In this document: positions 1 to 7,470 of the stretch, piece by piece | Numbering within the stretch: the stretch's first letter is position 1 | Layout of the letters: each line of letters starts with the position of its first letter | Origin: Aquificota bacterium | Lineage (GTDB): Bacteria > Thermosulfidibacterota > Thermosulfidibacteria > Thermosulfidibacterales > Thermosulfidibacteraceae | Reading direction: 5' to 3' | Length of the DNA stretch: 9,643 bases | Assembly (NCBI GenBank): GCA_015494645.1 | Contig: WGAU01000183.1 | Span: 1 to 9,643, forward strand | The notes under the pieces: generated by a model | Seen by the model: only the letters and a program-made list of their open reading frames with translations | What the model was told of the DNA's origin: nothing | Databases searched by the model: none | Position numbers and translations under genes: made by a program

Positions 1-366
1 AAGGGGAACCGTACCCCTAATAAAGTAATTCAAAGCCAGCATCTGCACTACAAAGAGCACCACTGCAGCCAACCCCATGAATAGTCTGGGAGACAGCAAG
101 CGCTCTGTGGACTCTCCTCTATTCATGTCCACAAGCATGATCACAAAGAGTATGAAGACCAATATCGCTCCCATATAAACGATCACCTGCACCGCTGCTA
201 TAAACGGAGCAGACATAACAGCAAGGTAAAGTACCGCTGTTACACACAGATTGGCTAAAAAGGCCATGGCCGAGTGCACAGGATTTTTCAAAAAGACCAC
301 AGCCAAAGCGCTAACAATTATCAAAAGCCCCAAAAAAGCGGTAACTATCAATCCAACGCTTCCCAT
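1..366 (-). CDS. nuoJ: NADH-quinone oxidoreductase subunit J (partial, C-terminus beyond left edge)
   Basis: Membrane subunit of complex I (the ND6 homologue), located between NuoH and the antiporter-like subunits and part of the proton-translocating arm. The window holds the first 122 codons, in frame up to base 1. Visible are four hydrophobic helices at about residues 4-25, 33-52, 54-79 and 94-114. The third contains the family hallmark YMGAILVFILFVIML (64-78), where the conserved pi-bulge of NuoJ/ND6 lies. The ATG at 364-366 has a GAGG Shine-Dalgarno six bases upstream, inside the end of nuoI, and starts 3 bp after the nuoI stop. The gene was not obvious as a long ORF because it has no stop inside the window. 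Identity is firm from the motif and operon position; the length of the complete protein is unknown. Confidence 0.93.
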   Translation of the reverse strand, partial: MGSVGLIVTAFLGLLIIVSALAVVFLKNPVHSAMAFLANLCVTAVLYLAVMSAPFIAAVQVIVYMGAILVFILFVIMLVDMNRGESTERLLSPRLFMGLAAVVLFVVQMLALNYFIRGTVPL

Positions 367-369
367 TTC

Positions 370-783
370 TTACCTCTTCTCCAACAGGGTCTCTTTGGTT
401 TGCAAAAGCTTTTCCCTTTCGGGCTCGGCAAGTTCGTAAAAGGTTGTAAGCTCAATGGCACCTCTTGGACACGCTTCTTCGCAGTATCCACAGAAGATGC
501 AGCGTCTGTAGTCTATTTCATAAATAACAGCTATCTTCCCAACATCGGACTTCTCCAAAGGAGCCTCTTCACCGTAGATCCTTATGGCATTAGCTGGACA
601 AACCGCCTCACACAAACCACAGTAACAACACTTCTCCCTTCCCTCCTCGTCAACCCTGAGGACATGCTTCCCCCTCCATCTGGGGGCAACCTCTATCTTC
701 TCGTACGGATATTTTACCGTAAACGCTGGCTTGAAAAGATGGGAGAAGGTTATCTTCAATCCTTTAAGAAGAGGTCCTACCAT
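370..783 (-). CDS. nuoI: NADH-quinone oxidoreductase subunit I (two [4Fe-4S] ferredoxin subunit)
   Basis: Hydrophilic connecting subunit that carries clusters N6a and N6b and passes electrons from NuoG towards NuoB. The 137-residue protein has two perfect CxxCxxCxxxCP motifs: C52, C55, C58, C62 and C95, C98, C101, C105. Before them is an amphipathic N-terminal segment (about 5-25) that in the family lies on the membrane surface beside NuoH. It is shorter than E. coli NuoI (about 180 residues) but contains the full core. An additional cysteine, C53, sits directly after the first ligand. The start ATG is one base after the nuoH stop and has a strong GGAGG (792-796) eight bases upstream within the end of nuoH, which implies translational coupling. 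Confidence 0.97.
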   Translation of the reverse strand: MVGPLLKGLKITFSHLFKPAFTVKYPYEKIEVAPRWRGKHVLRVDEEGREKCCYCGLCEAVCPANAIRIYGEEAPLEKSDVGKIAVIYEIDYRRCIFCGYCEEACPRGAIELTTFYELAEPEREKLLQTKETLLEKR

Positions 784-784
784 T

Positions 785-1792
785 CTACACTCCTCCAGCC
801 TTCAGTATAACCACAAGTCCTGTACCCAGGATGTTGAACAAAGTTATGGGGATAAGGTACTTCCAGCACATTCCCATGAGCTGATCATACCTTAACCTCG
901 GATAGGTCCATCTGATCCATAGCATAAAGAAGAACAGAGCAAAGGTCTTCAGCAAGAACCACACAGGACCGGGAATAAATGACAGGAAGCTACACGGAGC
1001 GTACCAGCCGCCCAAGAAAAGAGCCGTAGCAATAGCAGAGGAAACCACCATATTGGCATACTCTCCCAAGAAGAACAGGGCAAACTTCATACTGCTGTAC
1101 TCGGTATGATAACCACCCACAAGCTCTGACTCCGCTTCTGGAAGATCAAAAGGCGCCCTGTTCAACTCGGCTATGGCAGCTACCATGTAAGCAACAAAGG
1201 CCACAGGCTGTTTTATGAAGAGCCACATATCCTTCTGGTACTTCACTATATCAACGAGATTAAAGGATCCCACCAGCATAACTACTCCGATTATAGACAG
1301 TCCCAGAACAAGCTCGTAGCTGATAAACTGAGCCGCCGACCTCAAGCCCCCCAACAAAGGATACTTGGAGTTGCCCGACCATCCCCCAAGCATTATGGCG
1401 TAAACAGAAAGGGACGTGACACCCAAGAAGTAAAGAACAGCCACATTTATGTTGGCTATGGGCAAAGGTATAGTCTTACCCGCTATTGTAATAGACTCCC
1501 CTATAGGAATTATTCCCAGAACCAAAAGGGGTGGAACCACCGCAAGGGCAGGAGCCAAAAAATACAGGAACTTATCTGCTTCAGAAGCCACTATATCCTC
1601 TTTGAAGAAAAGTTTCAAACCATCCGCAAGAGGCTGCAGAACACCATGAGGACCACAGTGGTAAGGTCCCAAACGATCCTGAATATGCCCCGCCACCTTT
1701 CTCTCGGCTAAGGTTCCGTAAGCCACAAAAAGCATCAAAATGGCGAAATAGATGAGAAGCTTGACCACCGTGACCGCTATCCACATCACCAT
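785..1792 (-). CDS. nuoH: NADH-quinone oxidoreductase subunit H
   Basis: Membrane subunit (ND1 homologue) that forms the quinone entry channel and contacts NuoB, NuoCD and NuoI. At 335 residues it has the normal length, with about eight hydrophobic helices. Family signatures are the first cytoplasmic loop with DRLGP...GVLQPLADGLKL (39-61), the acidic loop AELNRAPFDLPEAESELVGG (208-227) continuing into YHTEYSSMKFALFFLGEY (228-245), and the C-terminal RWTYPRLRYDQLM stretch (294-306). The usual GPNRVGP of the first loop reads GPYHCGP here. The ATG at 1790-1792 is chosen because GAGGTG (1798-1803) lies five bases before it; a second ATG two codons later is poorly spaced. The Shine-Dalgarno overlaps the nuoG stop codon, 9 bp upstream of the gene. 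Confidence 0.97.
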   Translation of the reverse strand: MVMWIAVTVVKLLIYFAILMLFVAYGTLAERKVAGHIQDRLGPYHCGPHGVLQPLADGLKLFFKEDIVASEADKFLYFLAPALAVVPPLLVLGIIPIGESITIAGKTIPLPIANINVAVLYFLGVTSLSVYAIMLGGWSGNSKYPLLGGLRSAAQFISYELVLGLSIIGVVMLVGSFNLVDIVKYQKDMWLFIKQPVAFVAYMVAAIAELNRAPFDLPEAESELVGGYHTEYSSMKFALFFLGEYANMVVSSAIATALFLGGWYAPCSFLSFIPGPVWFLLKTFALFFFMLWIRWTYPRLRYDQLMGMCWKYLIPITLFNILGTGLVVILKAGGV

Positions 1793-1797
1793 TACTT

Positions 1798-1804
1798 CAC
1801 CTCA
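1798..1804 (-). promoter_or_regulatory. Stop-embedded Shine-Dalgarno, nuoG/nuoH junction
   Basis: TGAGGTG on the minus strand: TGA ends nuoG and GAGGTG is the nuoH Shine-Dalgarno, five bases before the ATG. The arrangement is the same as at the nuoE/nuoF junction. Confidence 0.8.
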
Positions 1805-4024
1805 AGCCTTTTTTAGGTCCACAGCTACCTTCCAAGAACCGGTCAGCAGAAGATTCACAGGAAACCTATCGTAACCACAATCAAGAACTACACTTGAAGC
1901 AGGCTGTCCTTCCCTAAGCTTCACTCTAAACTCAAAGCGTCCCCTGCTGTTCTCAACCACCACCTTATCTCCCTCTTTAACACCCAAGGCCTTGGCATCC
2001 TCAATGGACAACACCACCTTAGGTTCCGCTGAAGCCTCGGAAAAATTGGAACACCAACCAGCATATTTGGCTGATCTGTAGAAGGGAGGCTCCACAACGG
2101 CAACGAATTTACCATCTACCTGCTCCACTTTCCCTTCGGTCAGCTTCACCTCCACAGAAGAAAGATCCAAGCCCTCTACCTCCGTGGTAACATTAACCCC
2201 AAGCCTATCAGCAATAGAGGCCAACCATTTCCTCAGAGATGTGCTCTCCCCCTTTGGCTCCATGGCCCTTCTTCTGCGCCTTTTGCTCCAGAAAAGATTC
2301 ACTACAGTACCAGAATCCTCGGCAAAGCTCACCAAGGGAAGGAAGTAGTCGGCATAAGCCGCCGTCTCGTGGAAGAACAGATCACCCACCACAAGAAACT
2401 CCACAGAGGACAACGCCTCTTTTACCAAGGCTGCATCAGGGTAAGTCTCAAAGAGATCCACGCCGAACACCAATAGAGCCTTTACCTTACCATCAACAAC
2501 GCCTTTCAGGATACCACCAACTCCATCCGAGTAAAGACCCATGGCGAACAGCCCTTTGGGGTTGCTTCCCCTATCCAAGGCCAAAAGCTTCCAGCCCTTA
2601 TCGGAAGATATCTTGTACGCAAGGCTTCTCAAAGCAGAAGATGCCCTCACCCCAAGAATCACCATCAAATCCTCAGACTGCAACATAGACCGAAGCGTCT
2701 CTAACTCGCTTTCAGAAAGGGCCTGCTTAAGAGCATCGTTAAGCCTGCCCTCCAGCAGATCCTTTGCAATTGCCTCCTCCTTGGAAGCGGGCACCAAGGC
2801 AAAAACATTACTCCTCTCACCGAGGTAGGTATCGTTGGCAGATATCACCGCCACATTGGCCCCAGAGAACTTCGCTTTTAGTACAGAAAGGGCCAAAACG
2901 GGATGGCTGACCGCCACATCCCCGCAGAGGATCAAAATGTTTTTAGATCCCTCAACATCGGATATATCGCTAACCCCCGTTTTAAGGGGCAGATAATCCT
3001 CGCCGTAAACCCTGTAATCAACTTTCGCCTTCAAAGCATCGGCAAAGCTCTTAACCGCCGCAGCATCTTCAAGCACAATGTGGGGAGAAACAATCAAAGC
3101 CACTTCTCCTTCTTTATAGCCCTCAAGTGCCTTAGCTATCTGGTCGGAAACATCCTCAGAGGACACAGAAACCATTTTCTTTTCATTCCTCTTCAGCGGG
3201 AAGAGGATTCTCTCCGCATGGTTGACATAGTCAAAAGCATAGTAACCTTTATCGCAAAGCCACGGCGTGGGATCCATGATATTGTGCTTAATCTTAAAAA
3301 GCTGATTTTCCCTCACTCCTAAATCAAGAGAACATCCTATTTCGCAGTGATCGCATACGCTTCTTGTGAAATCCAGTTTCCAGATCCTTGTCTTATAGCG
3401 GTAGAGTCTTGAAGTAATGGCACCTACAGGACAGATCTCCACGAGATTGGCGGTAAAGTAATTGGCCACAGTATCTGTATCGTAGGCGCCAATTATAGAA
3501 TGGGCTGCCCTCCAGTACACATTCCACTCGGTGCCCCCTGCTACCTCTGTGGAAAATCTCACACAACGTTTACAGAGAATGCACCGGGACTGCTCGTGAA
3601 CGATGAGAGGACCATAAAACTTAGTAGGATAAAGCTCCTTCTCGTCTGCAAAACGACTGGTTGCCTTACCGTACCTAAAGGTAATATCCTGAAGGTAGCA
3701 TTCACCCGCCTGATCGCATATGGGACAATCTAAGGGATGGTGCAACAGTTGAAACTCTATAATACCTTCCCTTGCTTTCTTTACCCTTTCCGTGTTTGTC
3801 TTCACCACCATGCCATCCCTTACCTGAGTAACACACGCAGGCGCCAGCTTGGGCATCCCCTCCACCTCAACCAGACACATACGGCACAAACCTGCAGGCT
3901 TCAGGAAAGGATGGTAACAGAAGTAGGGTATATCCACCCCCGCCTTGGCAGCAGCCTGCAATATGGTGGCATCGGGAGATACCTCAACGGTTATACCATC
4001 TATGGTCACCTTAACCGTGCTCAA
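1802..4024 (-). CDS. nuoG: NADH-quinone oxidoreductase subunit G (TTG start)
   Basis: Largest peripheral-arm subunit, which carries electrons from NuoF/NuoE to NuoI. Ligands visible in the 740-residue protein are: [2Fe-2S] N1b C36, C47, C50, C64; [4Fe-4S] N5 H96, C100, C103, C109; [4Fe-4S] N4 C148, C151, C154, C198; and the additional N7 cluster C224, C227, C231, C257. The rest (about 220-740) is a molybdopterin-oxidoreductase-like domain, presumably without cofactor as in other NuoG, ending in a dinucleotide-binding-like beta domain (about 668-735). It is somewhat shorter than E. coli (908) and Thermus (about 783) NuoG. The start is TTG at 4022-4024, chosen because GGGAGG lies seven bases upstream and the protein then begins with the usual beta strand (VKVTIDG). 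It starts 3 bp after the nuoF stop. A run of five arginines (582-586) lies in the region where relatives have a conserved Arg-rich Ala-x-x-Pro-x-Gly-Glu segment. Confidence 0.97.
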   Translation of the reverse strand: MSTVKVTIDGITVEVSPDATILQAAAKAGVDIPYFCYHPFLKPAGLCRMCLVEVEGMPKLAPACVTQVRDGMVVKTNTERVKKAREGIIEFQLLHHPLDCPICDQAGECYLQDITFRYGKATSRFADEKELYPTKFYGPLIVHEQSRCILCKRCVRFSTEVAGGTEWNVYWRAAHSIIGAYDTDTVANYFTANLVEICPVGAITSRLYRYKTRIWKLDFTRSVCDHCEIGCSLDLGVRENQLFKIKHNIMDPTPWLCDKGYYAFDYVNHAERILFPLKRNEKKMVSVSSEDVSDQIAKALEGYKEGEVALIVSPHIVLEDAAAVKSFADALKAKVDYRVYGEDYLPLKTGVSDISDVEGSKNILILCGDVAVSHPVLALSVLKAKFSGANVAVISANDTYLGERSNVFALVPASKEEAIAKDLLEGRLNDALKQALSESELETLRSMLQSEDLMVILGVRASSALRSLAYKISSDKGWKLLALDRGSNPKGLFAMGLYSDGVGGILKGVVDGKVKALLVFGVDLFETYPDAALVKEALSSVEFLVVGDLFFHETAAYADYFLPLVSFAEDSGTVVNLFWSKRRRRRAMEPKGESTSLRKWLASIADRLGVNVTTEVEGLDLSSVEVKLTEGKVEQVDGKFVAVVEPPFYRSAKYAGWCSNFSEASAEPKVVLSIEDAKALGVKEGDKVVVENSRGRFEFRVKLREGQPASSVVLDCGYDRFPVNLLLTGSWKVAVDLKKA

Positions 4025-4027
4025 CTG

Positions 4028-5299
4028 TTAACCTCCCAACGGGCATCTTCCTGTCATGATATGGGCTTCAAATTCATCTCTGAACTTGGTTATTCCACTG
4101 ATAAGGGGACCTAAAGCAGCATCCCCCAAGGGACAGAGGCAGTTACCTCCCATTATATCTTTCATGTCCAGAAGGATATCTAAATCCTCCATTCTGCCCT
4201 GTCCGTTAACTATGCGGGTCAGGATCTGAACCATCCAACGGGTCCCCTCCCTGCAAGGAGTGCACTGTCCACAGGACTCATGAGCGTAGAACTTCGCCAT
4301 TCTGTAAACCGCCTTCACTATGCATGTAGTCTCATCCATAACAATTACCGCACCGGAACCGAGCATTGAACCGGCCGCTTGAAGAGACTCGTAGTCTAAA
4401 AGAACCCCCTCTATCTCCTCCGCCTTCAGCATGGGCGTGGAGGAACCACCAGGGATCACTGCTTTGAGCTTTCTACCGTCTCTGATTCCTCCGGCTATAT
4501 CGTAGATGAGCTCTTTAAAAGGAGTACCAAGCTCAAGCTCGTAAACTCCAGGTCTATTTACATGACCACTGATGGAAAAGAGCTTTGTCCCTTTGCTCTT
4601 TTCGGTTCCCAAGGAAGCGTACCAATCCCCACCCCTCTCCACTATGAAGGGAACAGTAGCCAAGGTCTCCACGTTGTTGATTACTGTGGGATGCTGGTAC
4701 AGTCCCTTGGAAGCAGGAAAAGGAGGTCTAATCCTCGGATGTCCCCTTCTTCCTTCAAGGGAGTTTAACAAAGCGGTTTCCTCACCGCAGACATAGGCTC
4801 CGGCTCCTCTGTGAACAGTTATCTTTATATCGTAACCGGAACCCAAAGCGTTTGGACCAAGGATACCCGCTTCCTCGGCCTCTTTTATAGCCCTTTCCAA
4901 CACCTGGGCGCCGTACTCGTACTCACCTCTAATATATATAAACGCCTCATGGGCACCTATGGCGTATGCGGAAATGGCTATCCCCTCCAAAAGCAGATGA
5001 GGGTCTTTCTCTATAATAACCCTGTCCTTAAAGGTACCTGGCTCTCCCTCATCGGCATTGCACACAAGATATTTGGGCTCATCGGTTTTGGGCACAAATC
5101 CCCATTTCACCCCTGTGGGAAAACCCGCACCTCCGCGACCCCTCAGCCCAGACTTCTTCACCTCCTCAACTATTTCCTCGGGCTTCATTTCAAAAAGGGC
5201 CTTCCTCAGACGTTCATAACCACCGGATGCCCTGTAAACCTCAAGCTTTTCTGAATCGGGCTTCTCCACATTGGCCAAAAGCAGTTTATACTCGCCCAT
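4028..5299 (-). CDS. nuoF: NADH-quinone oxidoreductase subunit F (NADH- and FMN-binding)
   Basis: Oxidises NADH through FMN and feeds electrons into cluster N3, at the tip of the peripheral arm together with NuoE. The 423-residue protein has a glycine-rich nucleotide-binding segment GLRGRGGAGFPTG (51-63), the conserved NADEGEPGTFKDR (81-93), the FMN-region signature GAGAYVCGEETALLNSLEG (165-183), and the [4Fe-4S] ligands C343, C346, C349 (in ESCGQCTPCREG) and C389 (in CLCPLGD). Length and domain order match the family, so this should be a fully NADH-dependent enzyme. The ATG is preceded by GAGGTG (5305-5310), which overlaps the nuoE stop codon; the gap to nuoE is 9 bp. Confidence 0.98.
   Translation of the reverse strand: MGEYKLLLANVEKPDSEKLEVYRASGGYERLRKALFEMKPEEIVEEVKKSGLRGRGGAGFPTGVKWGFVPKTDEPKYLVCNADEGEPGTFKDRVIIEKDPHLLLEGIAISAYAIGAHEAFIYIRGEYEYGAQVLERAIKEAEEAGILGPNALGSGYDIKITVHRGAGAYVCGEETALLNSLEGRRGHPRIRPPFPASKGLYQHPTVINNVETLATVPFIVERGGDWYASLGTEKSKGTKLFSISGHVNRPGVYELELGTPFKELIYDIAGGIRDGRKLKAVIPGGSSTPMLKAEEIEGVLLDYESLQAAGSMLGSGAVIVMDETTCIVKAVYRMAKFYAHESCGQCTPCREGTRWMVQILTRIVNGQGRMEDLDILLDMKDIMGGNCLCPLGDAALGPLISGITKFRDEFEAHIMTGRCPLGG
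4032..4037 (-). promoter_or_regulatory. Shine-Dalgarno of nuoG (supports TTG start)
   Basis: GGGAGG on the minus strand, seven bases before the TTG at 4022-4024. It is written by the last two glycine codons of nuoF, so ribosomes finishing nuoF are placed at the nuoG start. Confidence 0.85.
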
Positions 5300-5304
5300 T
5301 AAGC

Positions 5305-5311
5305 CACCTCA
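5305..5311 (-). promoter_or_regulatory. Stop-embedded Shine-Dalgarno, nuoE/nuoF junction
   Basis: TGAGGTG on the minus strand: its TGA is the nuoE stop and GAGGTG is the nuoF Shine-Dalgarno, five bases before the ATG. Stop and ribosome binding site share bases, which favours termination-reinitiation. Confidence 0.8.
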
Positions 5312-5797
5312 CTTCAAGCTGTCCAAAATGGAATCCACCTTCTCCGGTGTAAGGTTCTCGTAGTAGTCCTTGTTTATCATCATGGCAGGAGCCTTCCCGC
5401 AGGAACCAAGGCACTCTACGGTTATTAAGGTGAACTTACCATCGGGAGTTGTCTCGCCCACCTTTATCCCAAGCTTTCTCTCTATGTGCTTAACTATGTC
5501 CTCGGCACCGTTTATCATGCACGATATGTTGGTGCACACCTGTATCAGATACTTTCCAACCCTCTTTAGGTTATACATGGTGTAAAAACTGGCAACAGAA
5601 TAAACCTCCGCGGGAGGCAGGTCAAAGAGTTTGGCAATCCACTTTATAGCTTCCATGTCCAGATAGCCTTTCTCGTCCTGAACCGCGTGAAGAACCTGCA
5701 GCAACGCTGATCTTGCATCAGGATACCTGTCCATTAAGTACTCTATCTTCTGCCAAGTAGCCTCGCTCACAAAACTCCTGTCAACAACCGCCTTCAC
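5309..5797 (-). CDS. nuoE: NADH-quinone oxidoreductase subunit E ([2Fe-2S] N1a, GTG start)
   Basis: Thioredoxin-like [2Fe-2S] subunit that binds NuoF and carries the off-path cluster N1a. The 162-residue protein has the helical N-terminal part (about 10-75, including VASFYTMYNL) and then the four ligands C88, C93 (CTNISC) and C129, C133 (CLGSC). The start codon is GTG at 5795-5797, overlapping the nuoCD stop by four bases (GTGA), with GAGGTG (5803-5808) five bases upstream in the end of nuoCD. This arrangement strongly suggests coupled translation of NuoCD and NuoE. Length and motifs are standard. Confidence 0.97.
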   Translation of the reverse strand: MKAVVDRSFVSEATWQKIEYLMDRYPDARSALLQVLHAVQDEKGYLDMEAIKWIAKLFDLPPAEVYSVASFYTMYNLKRVGKYLIQVCTNISCMINGAEDIVKHIERKLGIKVGETTPDGKFTLITVECLGSCGKAPAMMINKDYYENLTPEKVDSILDSLK

Positions 5798-7458
5798 TTG
5801 TCCACCTCACCCAAGACAATGTCTATGCTTCCAATGGCGGTTACAACATCCGCAACCTTCAGTCCCTTTATCATAATGGGCAAAGCCTGAAGATTTATCA
5901 GAGAGGGCGATCTTATACGCAACCTGTAAGGCCTTGGCTCTCCATCGCTGATGATGTAAAAGCCCAGCTCGCCTTTAGGAGCTTCCACTGCCTGATAGAC
6001 CTCTCCCTTGGGCGGCCTGACCCCTTCTATAACTAACTTAAACTGATGGATAAGGGCTTCTATGTTGGCCTTGTCCCCCTTAACCTCCTCAGGAGGCGGA
6101 AAGTTGTACTTGCCCGGTTCTGTGTTGATGGGACCATCGGGAAGCCTTGCCACCGCCTGCATGAGAATCTCACGGCTCTGCCTCATCTCCTCCATGCGCA
6201 CCAGATACCTGTCAAAGGTATCTCCCCTCTCCCCCACAGGAACGTGGAAGGTAAACTCATCGTAGCCCGCATAGGGATAAGCCTTTCTGAGATCCCAGTT
6301 AACACCGGATCCTCTAAGCACAGGACCCGTAGCTCCGTATCTGATAGCATCTTCCTTGGACAGAACAGCAACTCCTTCGGTCCTCACCCTCCATATCTTG
6401 TTGTTGGTAAGAAGATTGTCACACTCATCTAAAGCCTTGGGAAACTCGTCCAAAAACTTCTTGAGTGCAGGGATAAAGTCCTCTGGCAGATCTTCCCTTA
6501 CCCCGCCTATCCTAAAGTAGCTCTGGTGGAATCTGGCACCTGCCACCATCTCCCAGAGATCGTATATCTTCTCCCTTTCCCTGAAGGCGTAGAGGAAGAC
6601 AGTCGCAGCACCTATGTCCATGGCATGGGTGCCCAACCATATAAGGTGGCTTGCTATCCTTGCAAGCTCCACCATTATGATCCTGATGAACTTGCCTCTG
6701 GGGGGAGGCTCAATGCCCAAAAGCTTTTCAACAGCCAGAATGTACGCCAGGTTGTTGGAAGGAGGCGCTAAATAATCAAGCCTGTCCGTCAAGGGCAAAA
6801 CCTGATGATAGGTTTTGTACTCCGCTAATTTCTCCGTTCCTCTATGGAGATAGCCCACTATGGGCCATGCGTTCACTATCGTCTCCCCCTCAAGTTCCAA
6901 AAGCATTCTCAGAACGCCGTGGGTTGAAGGATGTTGCGGACCCATGTTTAAAATCATGGTGTTAGGCTTTGAAGGGGCTACCTTGGTCTTGACTCCCCCC
7001 TCGTACATATCCCTATCGGGGTTCAATCCCCTGAGGGGATAATCTTTGCGGAGAGGATGTCCCTCAAAGTCCTCAGGCAGATAGAGCCGCTCCAGTTCCG
7101 GATGGCCCTTAAAGTCTATACCAAACATATCGTAAGCTTCTCTCTCGTGCCAGTTGGCGGTGGGCCATATATCAGATACAGTGTCCACCGTTCCATCGGT
7201 AAACACCTTTAGACGAAGCTGATCCTTTGTTTCCATATTCCTCAAGAGGTAAACCACGCTGTAACGAGGAGTCCTGTCCGTGCCATTGTCCACACCGCAC
7301 AGATCCACCAGGAAATCGTAACCCTCTTTGTCCCTTAGGTAGAGGCAAACCTCCCTCAATACCTCAGGTACAATCACTACCGTGGTTTCCCCTCTAAACT
7401 CGCTCACTCCCTGAACGGCATCTTGAAAAGCCCTCTTCAATCCATCAACCGCCTTCAT
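5794..7458 (-). CDS. nuoCD: NADH-quinone oxidoreductase fused subunits C/D
   Basis: A single 554-residue chain joins NuoC (residues about 1-145) to NuoD (about 165-554). The NuoC part shows its signature EREAYDMFGIDFKGHPELERLYL (first 20: residues 105-124) and then GHPLRKDYPLRG (133-144). The NuoD part begins with MILNMGPQHPSTHGVLR (168-184), holding H176 and H180 of the quinone-site loop, and has KTYHQVLPLTDRLDY (215-229), where Y217 corresponds to the quinone-binding tyrosine (Thermus Nqo4 Y87). The family C-terminus with the hydrogenase-like fold is intact. A linker of about 20 residues (146-166) connects the halves. There is no frameshift or internal stop, so the fusion is genuine. The ATG has AGGGG four bases upstream, 12 bp after nuoB. 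NuoD lacks the NiFe ligands of its hydrogenase relatives, as expected for complex I. Confidence 0.97.
   Translation of the reverse strand: MKAVDGLKRAFQDAVQGVSEFRGETTVVIVPEVLREVCLYLRDKEGYDFLVDLCGVDNGTDRTPRYSVVYLLRNMETKDQLRLKVFTDGTVDTVSDIWPTANWHEREAYDMFGIDFKGHPELERLYLPEDFEGHPLRKDYPLRGLNPDRDMYEGGVKTKVAPSKPNTMILNMGPQHPSTHGVLRMLLELEGETIVNAWPIVGYLHRGTEKLAEYKTYHQVLPLTDRLDYLAPPSNNLAYILAVEKLLGIEPPPRGKFIRIIMVELARIASHLIWLGTHAMDIGAATVFLYAFREREKIYDLWEMVAGARFHQSYFRIGGVREDLPEDFIPALKKFLDEFPKALDECDNLLTNNKIWRVRTEGVAVLSKEDAIRYGATGPVLRGSGVNWDLRKAYPYAGYDEFTFHVPVGERGDTFDRYLVRMEEMRQSREILMQAVARLPDGPINTEPGKYNFPPPEEVKGDKANIEALIHQFKLVIEGVRPPKGEVYQAVEAPKGELGFYIISDGEPRPYRLRIRSPSLINLQALPIMIKGLKVADVVTAIGSIDIVLGEVDK
5803..5808 (-). 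promoter_or_regulatory. Shine-Dalgarno of nuoE (supports GTG start)
   Basis: GAGGTG on the minus strand, five bases before the GTG at 5795-5797 and within the last codons of nuoCD. It belongs to a recurring TGAGGTG junction motif also seen before nuoF and nuoH. Confidence 0.8.
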
Positions 7459-7470
7459 CTTGCCCCTGTC

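Noticed and set aside
274..810. 178-codon open frame on the plus strand
   Set aside because: It lies antisense to nuoI and the start of nuoJ, which have firm motifs. Its translation has no recognisable domain and it has no ribosome binding site.
2278..2310. Five consecutive arginines in NuoG as a nuclear-localisation-like or frameshift signal
   Set aside because: The reading frame is continuous on both sides, and the run falls in the Arg-rich Ala-x-x-Pro-x-Gly-Glu segment conserved in this enzyme superfamily.
2239..2688. 149-codon plus-strand frame rich in Pro, Arg and Ser
   Set aside because: It is antisense to the molybdopterin-like domain of nuoG. The Pro/Ser/Arg bias reflects the complement of Glu/Gly-rich coding sequence.
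5794..7458. NuoCD fusion as a sequencing error that removed a stop codon
   Set aside because: The linker is in frame with no overlapping start or Shine-Dalgarno remnant suggestive of two genes, and both domains are complete.
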